The translations under genes and the position numbers were made by a program. A stretch of 64,000 bases of DNA. Origin: Acidobacteriota bacterium. GTDB taxonomy: Bacteria > Acidobacteriota > Terriglobia > Terriglobales > Acidobacteriaceae. The notes below the pieces were generated by a model. It was not told the DNA's origin. It saw only the letters and a list, made by a program, of their open reading frames with translations, and did no database searches. Each line of letters opens with the position of its first letter. The stretch's first letter is position 1. The DNA is taken from the NCBI GenBank assembly GCA_013289765.1, contig JABCZI010000013.1, positions 1-64,000 on the forward strand, written 5' to 3'. This document shows, piece by piece, positions 9,091 through 16,932 of the stretch.

Positions 9091-9838
9091 CCCCCGGCAT
9101 CCCAGGTCCCGATCGCGAGATGTCGGCAAAAGAGTTCTCAACAGTCTGTAACCTTTGCGGTAGTAGAGTGTTTCGTAATCGACTGGACGGCTGCCTGTCG
9201 AGTAAGTTCGTTCAATGCGAAAAATCGGGCTCCCTGCTTTCACTTTTAGCGCCCTGGCAACTTCGTTCTCAGCGGCCACCTGCGTCCAATTTGTACTCCG
9301 CCTCGATCAGCGGAATATCGTATTTGCGTTCAAGGAGCGAAAAAATGGGCTCGACCTTTAGATTGTGGGTCATGATCTTCTTGCCGATCTCCAAGGGTAG
9401 GTAAGTCTCGTCGAAGGAGAGTGGAACGCCGTTTCCCAGGCGCACGCGACGAATTCTGACGACGCGCTCGCCTCTTGTCAGCTCAAGCTGCCGTGCCACA
9501 GTCGCGTTGGCAGTTACAATTTCCTTACCGATTACGCGGGCCGTTGGCTTGCGGCCAAGTGCGTGCATATCTTCTACAAATCCGCTCAGCTCTTTAAGGT
9601 CCTGCGTAATCTTTCGCCCAGCGACGAATGTGCCCCTGCCGCGACGAATCTCGACAAGACCGCGGCTCACAAGATTCTGAATAGCCCGACGGACGGTGAT
9701 GCGACTGACCCCGAATCGCGCAATGAGGCTGTCTTCGGTCGGCAGTTGGTCACCGACTTGAAGGTCTCCATCGGTAATCTCGCCAGCGAGGATTGTTTCG
9801 ACGCGCGCATAGAGAAGAGAGTCATGCCCCGCTGACAT
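9091..9838 (-). pseudogene. GntR/UTRA transcriptional regulator, broken by a one-base frameshift
   Basis: The N-terminal part (9269-9838) has a winged helix-turn-helix of the GntR family (GDQLPTEDSLIARFGVSRIT, VRRAIQNLVSRGLV, GRGTFVA) and the first half of a UTRA ligand-binding domain. It ends at a stop after KLDAGGR. The rest of the UTRA domain (VAAENEVARALKV, PIFRIERTYSTG, RPVDYETLYYRKGYRL) continues in the next frame from 9279. Removing one base from the CC pair at 9279-9280 rejoins the two parts as LDAVAAENEV, exactly as expected for the family. The repaired frame then runs into chrA without a stop. The start at 9838 is chosen because it puts the helix-turn-helix near the N-terminus. The break may be a true mutation or an assembly error. 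Confidence 0.82.
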
Positions 9839-10008
9839 GACGACATTATAACGTCGTATTAGCGTCTGAGTGACGGGCAAACCCTTGCTTAAGCGATAAA
9901 GGAAGGATTGCCGACCATCTGGACCGAGATTATCACCTTGACTCAATGTGAGTAAGGGCGTAATCTCCCTCGGGTCGAGGGATATTCGACCCGGACGGAG
10001 GTTTCGCG

Positions 10009-10827
10009 ATGTTTTGGGATATTGCGCTTCCTGTGTTGGCTGCTCTTGCACAGGGCTTGACTGGGTTCTTGGGATGGCGGGTGACGGTGGATGGAGTGAA
10101 AGAAGAACGGAAAAAGCTCTACGAATGGCTATTTGCCATCGCGTCGTTGGTGGGAGTTGTGTCTGTTGGAATTGCTGCGTATCGCGGCAGTCAGATTTCG
10201 CGTGATCTGGCCGACCTTAAGCAGGGACAGCAGAGCACAAATGCCGGGATTCAAACCATCGCTAATAATCCTCCTACTGTGGTAGTAAATCCTCCTGCTG
10301 TTACCGTAAATCCGCCACAACAGCTTGCAGCCTCTCTCCTTCGATTCGAGAAGCTAGAGTCGGCTCTTAGTGAAGCAGTAAACGGGCTGCCTACTGGACG
10401 TAGATTGGCCTTTGTGCCGGGAGCGACAGTACAACTCAATCTATATTGGTTGAACGACGGAGCGGTGACAGCTGATCGCGCTAAGGGGATGGCCGCTGTC
10501 TATTTAGCTCCAAATGAGACGAAGGAAACTGAAAAAGAACTCACTACCAAATTTAAGCAGATACTCAAGCGAGCTACTCCAGGCGTCGGCACAATCCCAA
10601 ATGGAGGACATACAGAATTTTGGTATACCGCTGAGTCTGATCGCGTCGTCACACAAGACGACATAGATAAATTGGCAAAAGGAACCGAGGTTTTGTATTT
10701 ATTCGACTCTCTGAGTTGGATTGATCCGACAGGCTCCCATTACATACACAGGTGCATAGCATTGCAGCACCCGGCATTTGATCCGGAAGTTTGGCATTTT
10801 TGTCACGACTTCTCTGATCATCGCTAA
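10009..10827 (+). CDS. hypothetical membrane-anchored protein, 272 aa
   Basis: I do not recognise this protein. It has two N-terminal hydrophobic segments (about residues 4-24 and 40-60) around a charged loop (KEERKKLYEW). A short heptad-like linker and a Pro/Val/Asn repeat follow (NNPPTVVVNPPAVTVNPP, about residues 87-104), then a soluble C-terminal domain of about 165 residues. The start has a GGAGG ribosome-binding sequence just upstream. Base use looks more A/T-rich than in the flanking housekeeping genes, which fits an acquired gene. Its stop codon overlaps a transposase relic on the other strand. Confidence 0.7.
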   Translation: MFWDIALPVLAALAQGLTGFLGWRVTVDGVKEERKKLYEWLFAIASLVGVVSVGIAAYRGSQISRDLADLKQGQQSTNAGIQTIANNPPTVVVNPPAVTVNPPQQLAASLLRFEKLESALSEAVNGLPTGRRLAFVPGATVQLNLYWLNDGAVTADRAKGMAAVYLAPNETKETEKELTTKFKQILKRATPGVGTIPNGGHTEFWYTAESDRVVTQDDIDKLAKGTEVLYLFDSLSWIDPTGSHYIHRCIALQHPAFDPEVWHFCHDFSDHR

Positions 10828-10868
10828 GCGGTTTTCGTCAGTTCTTTGTATTCGAGGTTGTCAGCATC
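10824..10868 (-). pseudogene. IS1595-type transposase C-terminal relic
   Basis: Reading the minus strand into the TAG at 10824-10826 gives DADNLEYKELTKTA. This closely matches the C-terminus of the complete transposase at 11628-12533 (SENLEYKDLVKAA): eight of the last thirteen residues are identical, including the core NLEYK. The match stops inside the end of hicA (stop at 10861). It looks like the stub of a second, older element of the same family, left where the toxin-antitoxin pair now ends. Confidence 0.55.
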
Positions 10869-11112
10869 CTTCAAGCAGCGAGGCGAACTCTTCTTTGGAA
10901 AGTTTAAGCTTGCTTATGTACAAGCCCATCGTGCCGCGAGGAATAGTGTGATTACCGTGTGGTTCATGGAAGGTAACAATCGGTGGGTCTCGATCAACGT
11001 TGACGAAGTCTCGCGCCGAACCACGTTTCTTGTGCTTGGACGGACCGTAGCCGAGTTTGTGGGCTACGCACAGGAGTTGTTCCCAGGTTAGGTGCGCTGG
11101 GAGTTGCACCAT
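10861..11112 (-). CDS. hicA: HicA-family toxin (mRNA interferase-like)
   Basis: Small basic protein of 83 aa. The C-terminal part matches the HicA fold, with the family histidine region and its sequel (FHEPHGNHTIPRG, TMGLYISKLKLSKEEF). In characterised HicA proteins this dsRBD-like fold with its key His cleaves mRNA. The gene follows the antitoxin with only two bases between the TAA and the ATG at 11112, and it has no ribosome-binding site of its own, so coupled translation is likely. A GTG at 11127 is an alternative, overlapping start. The order antitoxin-then-toxin is the reverse of the classic hicAB order but is known. The N-terminus is less typical, so HicA-like is the safest name. Confidence 0.72.
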   Translation of the reverse strand: MVQLPAHLTWEQLLCVAHKLGYGPSKHKKRGSARDFVNVDRDPPIVTFHEPHGNHTIPRGTMGLYISKLKLSKEEFASLLEGC

Positions 11113-11114
11113 GG

Positions 11115-11471
11115 TTAGGCTATGCACACCACTTTATGGTCTTGGAGTCCTGCATTGAACTTTACAAATGGCTGGTTCGACCCCATCTCATCAATGCTAA
11201 CGCGATGGTTTCGCGCACAGGCACGCAGGATGTGGGCGGTCTCATCCAACTTGCCGATTTCTTGCAGAGCTTCAAGGTGGGACATTACCGCATCCTGTAA
11301 ATTGGCAACTGCGGCCTCAAATGTATCGCCAAAAACGGCAACAGGAAGATCTACTGCTTCCCCATTCCATACTTTGTCTTCACGCCACAAACGCGCCAAG
11401 ACTGGTATTTCCAGAACCTTGGAAGCACTGTCGTTTTTATTTTCGCCGAAAATTTTCTCTAGTACTGACAC
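11115..11471 (-). CDS. hicB: HicB-family antitoxin
   Basis: Likely partner and repressor of the downstream HicA toxin. The 118-aa protein carries the partial RNase H-like HicB core: a strand with VLARLWREDKVWNGEAVDLP, then FGDTFEAAVANLQDAVMSHLEAL, which fits the family pattern of a 'LPG...GDT.EEA..N..EAL' module. No helix-turn-helix or ribbon-helix-helix tail is obvious, so autoregulation by this protein is uncertain. It is the first gene of the two-gene unit, in an island beside an insertion sequence. Confidence 0.68.
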   Translation of the reverse strand: MSVLEKIFGENKNDSASKVLEIPVLARLWREDKVWNGEAVDLPVAVFGDTFEAAVANLQDAVMSHLEALQEIGKLDETAHILRACARNHRVSIDEMGSNQPFVKFNAGLQDHKVVCIA

Positions 11472-11627
11472 CGGATGGAAGCCCTCCGCCCCTATTGGAT
11501 GCTCGAATCTTAAAAATGGAGAACTTGTACGAGGGGGAATTTTGTCTTACAACCAGTCTCCTGTCAACAACATTAGCAGAAACCGTCCGCAATTGTGTAT
11601 TACCAGAGGATGTGACCCTGCGCAAAT

Positions 11628-12533
11628 TTATGCAGCTTTTACAAGGTCTTTATATTCAAGGTTTTCCGAGGCGAGCAGGCGTTGGAGCGTGTCCCGAAAC
11701 AGGAATTGATTCTTGCGATTGTTAAAACGCCACGTCATTTCTTGCAGGTAGGCGGGAAGATGTTTTACAGAAACTTTATGCCACGCGCCCACGACACCAC
11801 GCTTGAACAACGAGAACGCGGATTCGATAGCATTTGTGGTGACGCACAATCCGCCTTCGTAGCGGACATATTCTTCGGACTTGTGATTCACCGTCTTGTG
11901 CTTGCCGCGATACTTCGTCGTCTCGAAGTTGTAGAGCTTCGATTCGTCAGTCATGATGACATCCACGGTCTTGTCAACGTTCCGAGCGATAATTTCATTG
12001 ATCTTGTCTTGATTCAGGTTCGCGGCAGAGATGAAGTGAAGGTGTCCGCCACGCTCACGGATGCCGACGACAGGCGCGTGCTTCTTCCACTTGTCCGCGT
12101 TCTTCGTGTGACCGCCGATGTACATCTCGTCAATCTCCACGGTGCCAGCGAGTTTATGGTCCGACTCTTCCATTGCTTTGCGGATGCGGTGGCAGAGATA
12201 CCACGCCGTCTTGTACGAGATGCCGAGCATTCGCTTGATCTGGTTAGCGGAAATCCCTTTGCACGATTCGGTAATCAAATAGGTGACGAGAAACCACTTG
12301 GTAAGCGGCAGATGTGTATCGTGGAAGATCGTTCCCACGGTCACAGAGAATTGGTAGTCGCATGAATAGCACACATACACTTTACGGTCGGATACTGGCG
12401 CAACGTTATCGCTCTTGCACTTTAGGCAGCGCACGCCCTCAGGCCAGCGGAGATGCGTCAGAGCTTCGCGGCAATGCTCGTCGGTGCTGTACTTGTCGAT
12501 CAGGGCGCACAAATTTACGGGAGCAGAGGTCAT
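11628..12533 (-). CDS. IS1595-family transposase (ISXO2-like)
   Basis: DDE transposase of 301 aa. An N-terminal zinc ribbon is seen (CLKCKSDN and CYSCDYQF), followed by an ISXO2-like catalytic domain. Candidate catalytic residues are in EIDEMYIGG, MTDESKLY and TNAIESAFSLFKRG (E). The ORF is intact and full-length for the family, so the element may be active. The ATG at 12533 is preferred because it has GGTGA just upstream and gives the normal N-terminus (MTSAPVNLCALIDKY); an in-frame start at 12569 is less typical. A relic of a related transposase lies at 10824-10868. Confidence 0.93.
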   Translation of the reverse strand: MTSAPVNLCALIDKYSTDEHCREALTHLRWPEGVRCLKCKSDNVAPVSDRKVYVCYSCDYQFSVTVGTIFHDTHLPLTKWFLVTYLITESCKGISANQIKRMLGISYKTAWYLCHRIRKAMEESDHKLAGTVEIDEMYIGGHTKNADKWKKHAPVVGIRERGGHLHFISAANLNQDKINEIIARNVDKTVDVIMTDESKLYNFETTKYRGKHKTVNHKSEEYVRYEGGLCVTTNAIESAFSLFKRGVVGAWHKVSVKHLPAYLQEMTWRFNNRKNQFLFRDTLQRLLASENLEYKDLVKAA

Positions 12534-12542
12534 AGGGTCACC

Positions 12543-12692
12543 ATGAAGAAGCCGAAGTTTAAGAAGCATCCAGCGAAGATGACTAGCGACGAATTAGCTG
12601 AGGGAGTGTTCCATCCGAAGGTGCTCGAAGCCGCACGCAAGCACTTGGATGATTCCAATTTCCCGAAGAAGCCGCCAAAGCCATCAAAGTAA
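12543..12692 (+). CDS. small Lys/Pro-rich IS-borne passenger protein, 49 aa
   Basis: ATG-started ORF diverging from the transposase; the two start codons are only nine bases apart. The product is basic at both ends (MKKPKFKKHPAKM and NFPKKPPKPSK) with a helical middle (SDELAEGVFHPKVLEAARKHL). It lies inside the candidate IS limits, so it probably travels with the element. I know of no function. The strong amino-acid bias and intact frame support coding. A role in regulating or assisting transposition is speculation. Confidence 0.55.
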   Translation: MKKPKFKKHPAKMTSDELAEGVFHPKVLEAARKHLDDSNFPKKPPKPSK

Positions 12693-12860
12693 AGCATGTA
12701 GACAATTTAGCAGAGGAAGCTCATTGAGTCAAGTACATAATCTCGATCTGGACAGAATGATCCGCAGGGTCCAGTGCGGTGGTACTCGTCGCCTTAAAAG
12801 CAAATTGCTACGAATTGATTGACCGTGCGTTGTTAGGTTCTTGCTCTGGAGGCAAACGCT

Positions 12861-13646
12861 TTAAAGTTCGAGCGTGCCGTGAAGGTACAGGCGTGCCCGG
12901 CCGGCGATCTTCACGCGAGCGCCGTCGATTGTGCACTGCACGGACCCCCCGCGGGCGCTGAGTTGTTGCGCATGAAACGTGTCCTTACCCAGCCGCCCCG
13001 CCCAATATGGAGCCATGGTGCAGTGTATCGAGCCGGTCGCGGGGTCTTCATCGATCCCGATCGAGGGTGCAAAAAATCGGTACACGTAATCCACCTCGCC
13101 CCCGTCGGGGGCGGTAACAATCGTTCCGCTTCCGGCGTCCAGTTTGCGAAGAGCGGCAATATCGGGAGAGAGCGCTCGCACTTGTTCAGCCTGATCCACC
13201 ACCACGAGGTAATCGCGCGATTTCATTACCAGGGCCGCTTTCAAGCCCAGGGCTGACAGCAGGTCAACTGGTGTCTCACATGCTTGAGGTGGCCTGGCGG
13301 GAAAGTCCATTTCAAACCTGTCTCCGTCCTGGGCGACGGTCAACACTCCGCTGCGGGTGTGAAAGCGAACCGGCCACACCTTGTGCTTTCGCAGCGCGAG
13401 CACATAGGCGGATGCCAAAGTCGCATGCCCGCACAGGTCGTCCTCGATTTTGGGTGTAAACCAGCGCAAGTCGAAATCACCGTCAGCGCGAGGAACAACA
13501 AAAGCGGTGTTGCTGTGCCTGTTCTCAACCGTAATTTTCTGCATGACGCTATCCGCGAGAAAAGCGGAAAGGATGCAGACCCCCGCTGGGTTACCTGCAA
13601 AGAGTTCGCCCGTGAATGCATCAACGTGGTAATACGGAATTGCCAT
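12861..13646 (-). CDS. PhzF-family isomerase-like protein
   Basis: Member of the PhzF (phenazine biosynthesis-like, diaminopimelate-epimerase fold) family. It has 261 aa, and the family signatures YHVDAFTGELFAGNPAGVC, EDDLCGHATLASAYVL and DEDPATGSIHCTMAPYW are all present. The start at 13646 has AGGAG six bases upstream. In the motif where the family usually has SETxF, with the catalytic Glu, this protein reads HSNTAFV, so Asn takes the Glu position; its isomerase activity is doubtful. It is monocistronic and there is no phenazine cluster here. Substrate unknown. Confidence 0.88.
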   Translation of the reverse strand: MAIPYYHVDAFTGELFAGNPAGVCILSAFLADSVMQKITVENRHSNTAFVVPRADGDFDLRWFTPKIEDDLCGHATLASAYVLALRKHKVWPVRFHTRSGVLTVAQDGDRFEMDFPARPPQACETPVDLLSALGLKAALVMKSRDYLVVVDQAEQVRALSPDIAALRKLDAGSGTIVTAPDGGEVDYVYRFFAPSIGIDEDPATGSIHCTMAPYWAGRLGKDTFHAQQLSARGGSVQCTIDGARVKIAGRARLYLHGTLEL

Positions 13647-14171
13647 GAGGTGCTCCTCTAAGCTGCTGGATCCCTTTAAGAAACGGGACATCAGGATCGG
13701 TAATCATTGAAAATCTGCATAAGTACAACTTACATCGGAAACAGGTAGGCCTGCCGACAGAAAGGCGATCAGCGCTGGGGACAGCGGCTCGCGGCTGTCG
13801 CGGCCGGAAGTCTGATCGTCTTGAGCTGAGCCCCGGAAGCATTCGCTGACGATAGTAACCACGAAGGGGGTTACGCGCAGCGTTACCTCAAGCTATAATC
13901 ATTGAGGAATGACGTCCGTCCGCGATGCTGCGCAACCAACCCAATTCGCATTTACCCGAATGCTGGCTGCACTGCCTGGTGTGCCCGCGCCGCTATCGCG
14001 CGAATCTTCCGTCGCGTCTCCGTCCCAGCCTGTTCGGTAGCGACTAACAAATCCTCCAAGCAAATCGGTTCGCTGGCAATTCTCTTCACGAGATTTTTCT
14101 GCGGGTTCATGCCAACGACCAACCTGATCGACTAACGACGATCGACCAACGACGATTCTCCGGAGGATTCC
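13647..14171. other. 525-base spacer with a -10 hexamer and a 14-bp repeat
   Basis: Divergent spacer between the phzF-like gene and the aminotransferase. A perfect TATAAT is at 13894-13899, but the -35 position 17 bases upstream (TTACGC) is poor. A two-copy 14-bp tandem repeat lies at 14127-14154, just before the GGAGGA ribosome-binding site of the aminotransferase. No convincing ORF was found. Confidence 0.4.
14127..14154. repeat. 14-bp tandem repeat, 2 copies
   Basis: Two adjacent copies, ATCGACTAACGACG and ATCGACCAACGACG, differ at one base. They sit 6-20 bases upstream of the aminotransferase ribosome-binding site. The unit splits into two heptads, as in the repeats at 16660 and 21199. 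Confidence 0.75.
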
Positions 14172-15536
14172 ATGACCACGAAAACACTAATGACGCCCGC
14201 TACCGCAGGACCAAAGATCAAGACGGCGCTGCCCGGCCCGAACGCCCAGCGCGTGCTCGCAGGCGATGAGAAATATATTTCCCCGTCCTACACGCGCTCC
14301 TATCCACTCGTCGCCAAGAGCGGACGCGGCATCGTCATCACTGACGTCGACGGCAACGAGTTCTATGATTTCTCCGCAGGCATCGCCGTGGTCTCGACTG
14401 GGCACTGCCATCCCCACGTTGTGGCCGCCATGCAGAGGCAGGTGGGGGAACTCATCCACATGTCGGGCACGGATTTTTATTACGAGAGCATGATCCAGCT
14501 CGCCGAGCGCCTGTCGAAGATCGCCCCCATGCCTGGCCCGCACAAAATTTACTACGGCAACTCCGGCGCGGAGGCCATTGAATGCGCGCTGAAGCTGGCG
14601 CGCTATCACACCAAGCGCCAGAACATTATCGCGTTCTTCGGCGCATTTCACGGACGCACGATGGGCGCTCTCTCGCTAACGGCATCGAAGCCGCAGCAGC
14701 GGCGCCGCTTTGGGCCGCTGGTGCCGGGCGTGACTCACATTCCGTATCCCGACCTCTATCGCGGACGCAAAGACGCGACGCAAGATCCCGACGCCTTCGC
14801 TCTCAGTTGCGCGCGCTTTATCGAAGAGAAGCTTTTCAAGACCACGCTCGCGCCCGAAGAAGTCGCCGCAATCTTCGTTGAGCCAGTGCAGGGCGAGGGC
14901 GGATACGTGGTCGCGCCTACTATTTTTATGCAGGAACTGCGCCGCATCTGCGACCGTCACGGAATCCTGTTGGTTCTCGATGAAGTACAAAGCGGTGTGG
15001 GACGTACGGGCAAGTGGTGGGCCGTGGAACACACCGGCGTCGAGCCTGACATGATTTGCATCGCGAAAGGCATCGCGTCAGGCATGCCGCTTGGCATCAC
15101 CATGACGCGCGCCGAAATCATGGACTGGGTTCCGGGCTCGCACGCTTCCACTTTTGGAGGCAATCCGGTGTGCATTGCTGCGGCTCTGGCTACGCTCGAC
15201 GTAATCGAAAAAGAAAATCTGCTCGATCACTCCGCCGAAGTAGGTGGGCACATGATGAAGCGCATGGCAACCTGGCCTGCTAAGTTGAAACTCGTAGGCG
15301 ATGTGCGCGGCCGCGGCCTGATGATCGGCGTCGACATTGTGAAGGACAAAGCGACCAAAGAATACGCCGCCGCAGAACGCGACAAAATTGTCGAGCGCGC
15401 CTTCGAACACGGAGTCCTATTCCTCGGTTGCGGTCCCAGCACGATCCGCCTCTGTCCTCCGCTCGTGGTCACGAAAGAAGAAGCCGACGTTGCCATGGAC
15501 GTGCTGGAAGAGTGCATTCAGCAGGTGGGCAAGTAG
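14172..15536 (+). CDS. class III PLP aminotransferase (4-aminobutyrate/acetylornithine type)
   Basis: PLP-dependent transaminase, 454 aa. Class III hallmarks are present: DFSAGIAVVSTGHCHPHVV, the PLP phosphate contact NSGAEAIECALKLAR, the ring-stacking FFGAFHGRTMGALSLT, the LVLDEVQSGVGRTGK signature and the Schiff-base lysine in CIAKGIASGMPLG. The best overall resemblance is to 4-aminobutyrate aminotransferases (GabT/PuuE group), which pass the amino group to 2-oxoglutarate, but ornithine- or lysine-using relatives cannot be excluded. The start has GGAGGA seven bases upstream. It stands alone, with no succinate-semialdehyde dehydrogenase next to it. Confidence 0.9.
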   Translation: MTTKTLMTPATAGPKIKTALPGPNAQRVLAGDEKYISPSYTRSYPLVAKSGRGIVITDVDGNEFYDFSAGIAVVSTGHCHPHVVAAMQRQVGELIHMSGTDFYYESMIQLAERLSKIAPMPGPHKIYYGNSGAEAIECALKLARYHTKRQNIIAFFGAFHGRTMGALSLTASKPQQRRRFGPLVPGVTHIPYPDLYRGRKDATQDPDAFALSCARFIEEKLFKTTLAPEEVAAIFVEPVQGEGGYVVAPTIFMQELRRICDRHGILLVLDEVQSGVGRTGKWWAVEHTGVEPDMICIAKGIASGMPLGITMTRAEIMDWVPGSHASTFGGNPVCIAAALATLDVIEKENLLDHSAEVGGHMMKRMATWPAKLKLVGDVRGRGLMIGVDIVKDKATKEYAAAERDKIVERAFEHGVLFLGCGPSTIRLCPPLVVTKEEADVAMDVLEECIQQVGK

Positions 15537-15599
15537 CAAAAAAGGATGGCTTCCGGCGTTCGACCTTCGGCCTCCGGATTCGGGCGGAACATGTGTCTT

Positions 15600-15619
15600 A
15601 ATGTTCCGCGCGGAACATT
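15600..15619. promoter_or_regulatory. perfect 20-bp palindrome, operator-like
   Basis: AATGTTCCGCGCGGAACATT is fully self-complementary. It lies in the convergent spacer between the aminotransferase and the TPR gene, 63 bases after the aminotransferase stop. A half-site (GCGGAACAT) repeats just before it at 15584-15592, and a 12-bp palindrome (ATATGTACATAT, 15649-15660) follows. It lacks a T-run, so it does not look like a terminator. It resembles a dimeric protein-binding site; its core is loosely similar to the ParB site parS. Confidence 0.5.
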
Positions 15620-15776
15620 TGTGCATGCAACCACGTATGCATGCGAGTATATGTACATATGCCTCTAAGTGCAGCGAACTAGAGGACTTGCGGCGGACGG
15701 ACTTGGAGCGGACAATCCCAGTGACGAGCATCGTGTCACCAGTTCTTCACCGGCTCCCACCTGTATAGACTTCAGT

Positions 15777-16637
15777 TCATTTCGCCGACGTATGACGCAG
15801 GAACGCTTTCCCCTGCGGGGGAGCAGAATTGTTTTCCGCCGCCTGAATCAGGGTGCTAATTCTGTCGCGCCAGATAATGATGCTGTCTTTGGCGGCTTGA
15901 ACGTCCGCTGCATCGGGCGACAGTTCCAGATACTGTTTCATGTGAAAAATGGCAGTATCGTAATACTTCCGCTCGCCCGCCAAAGTTGCGAGATTGAACT
16001 GCCCTTCCGGCCAAGTTGGGAAAATATCCAAGGCAGCCTGGTATTCGCGAATGGCTTTTTCAGTTTCTTTCTCTTTGAACGCGTACTCGGCTAACACCTG
16101 ATGCTCGCGCGCACCTTCCGGCATTGCCGGTTTTGCCGCAGCCTCGCGCCAAGTCTTGGCCTGCGCGCGGAACTGCTGCAGGGCGGCGTCTTGTTGAGCT
16201 TGTTCCTGCTCGCGGGCCGCGTCGGAAAGAAAACGCAGGCCGGCTTCAAACTTGTCGGCACCGTAGATTGGAATGCAGTCTTCGCTATCGTGGCTGTAAT
16301 CCTGCCAGCTCACGGTGCAATAGCCGGGACGCGCAGCATCGCCGCCCATTCTGACGGAGATGACACGGGCCAGAGCGATGCCAAAATGAAATCGTCTGTC
16401 GGCCGACGTGAATCGCAGATACTGGTCGTCAAACTGCTCGATCGAATACCAGCGCTTCATCGACTCGTTAATCCACTTCGTGGCTTCCGCCTTATCGCTT
16501 GCGACCTTCTCGTGCCTTCCTTTGCTTGTTTGCCGGGCGCTGCCCATGGCGATTTGCGAGGAAAGGCTTGAAGGAGTCATTGCCGTCATTGCCAACAGAA
16601 ACGCCGCAACTGCGAAGTTTTGTTTTGTGCCACTCAT
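15777..16637 (-). CDS. secreted TPR-repeat protein, 286 aa
   Basis: Unrecognised beyond its repeats. The N-terminal hydrophobic segment (about residues 8-28, FAVAAFLLAMTAMTPSSLSS) is a signal peptide or anchor. The middle domain (about 45-130) is of unknown type and has two Cys (GYCTVSW, EDCIPIYG). The C-terminal part (about 165-265) has tetratricopeptide repeats, with clear units AEYAFKEKETEKAIREYQAAL and GERKYYDTAIFHMKQYLELSP. It is probably a periplasmic scaffold. The gene is isolated, and its upstream spacer carries a 14-bp triple repeat. Confidence 0.78.
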   Translation of the reverse strand: MSGTKQNFAVAAFLLAMTAMTPSSLSSQIAMGSARQTSKGRHEKVASDKAEATKWINESMKRWYSIEQFDDQYLRFTSADRRFHFGIALARVISVRMGGDAARPGYCTVSWQDYSHDSEDCIPIYGADKFEAGLRFLSDAAREQEQAQQDAALQQFRAQAKTWREAAAKPAMPEGAREHQVLAEYAFKEKETEKAIREYQAALDIFPTWPEGQFNLATLAGERKYYDTAIFHMKQYLELSPDAADVQAAKDSIIIWRDRISTLIQAAENNSAPPQGKAFLRHTSAK

Positions 16638-16659
16638 GTGGATCGTTCTCCGTATCGTC

Positions 16660-16701
16660 AGATAGTTAAGCTTAGATAGCTAAGGTTAGATAGCTAAGCT
16701 T
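16660..16701. repeat. 14-bp tandem repeat, 3 copies
   Basis: Three adjacent units: AGATAGTTAAGCTT, AGATAGCTAAGGTT and AGATAGCTAAGCTT. Each is two heptads. They lie 22 bases upstream of the TPR gene start at 16637, where a promoter would be expected. Confidence 0.85.
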
Positions 16702-16857
16702 CAAAGCTATAAGGCGAGCCGCGCCGAACGCCACAAGAAAGCTCCGGTATGGGTTCCTTTCGTAACTTCCACAGATAACCTCGTCGCCGCAGTCCCTAAG
16801 CTGGGAGTATTCGAATTCCCCAACGGTAATCTTGCCCGGTCTTTCTTCTAATCTCAT
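16672..16857 (-). CDS. doubtful small ORF, 61 aa
   Basis: ATG-started reading with a fairly protein-like N-terminal half (MRLEERPGKITVGEFEYSQL) and a hydrophobic end (LIALKLSYLTLAI) that is encoded by the 14-bp tandem repeat at 16660-16701. No properly spaced ribosome-binding site is visible. It may be a truncated remnant. Confidence 0.22.
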   Translation of the reverse strand: MRLEERPGKITVGEFEYSQLRDCGDEVICGSYERNPYRSFLVAFGAARLIALKLSYLTLAI

Positions 16858-16932
16858 ACTCCATGCGCGCGTTGTTTCGGGAGGGCAAATTGACTAGGCC
16901 GTATCAACCCCAAACGCTCGCGGGGAAACCTC

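Larger units (their letters stand above)
11614..12771. mobile_element. IS1595-family insertion sequence, candidate limits
   Basis: Contains the transposase and a divergent small ORF. Candidate terminal inverted repeats are GACCCTGCG at 11614-11622 and its reverse complement CGCAGGGTC at 12763-12771, lying 5 bases outside the transposase stop codon and about 70 bases beyond the small ORF. The match is only nine bases plus scattered identities further in, and no clear 8-bp target duplication is visible, so the exact ends are provisional. Confidence 0.45.

Noticed and set aside
13902-14135. 77-codon ORF before the aminotransferase
   Set aside because: Cys/Arg-rich translation, no ribosome-binding site, and it runs into the 14-bp repeat; treated as leader sequence.
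16660-16701. CRISPR-like array
   Set aside because: The units are adjacent 14-mers without spacers; it is a tandem repeat. The same holds for 21199-21240.
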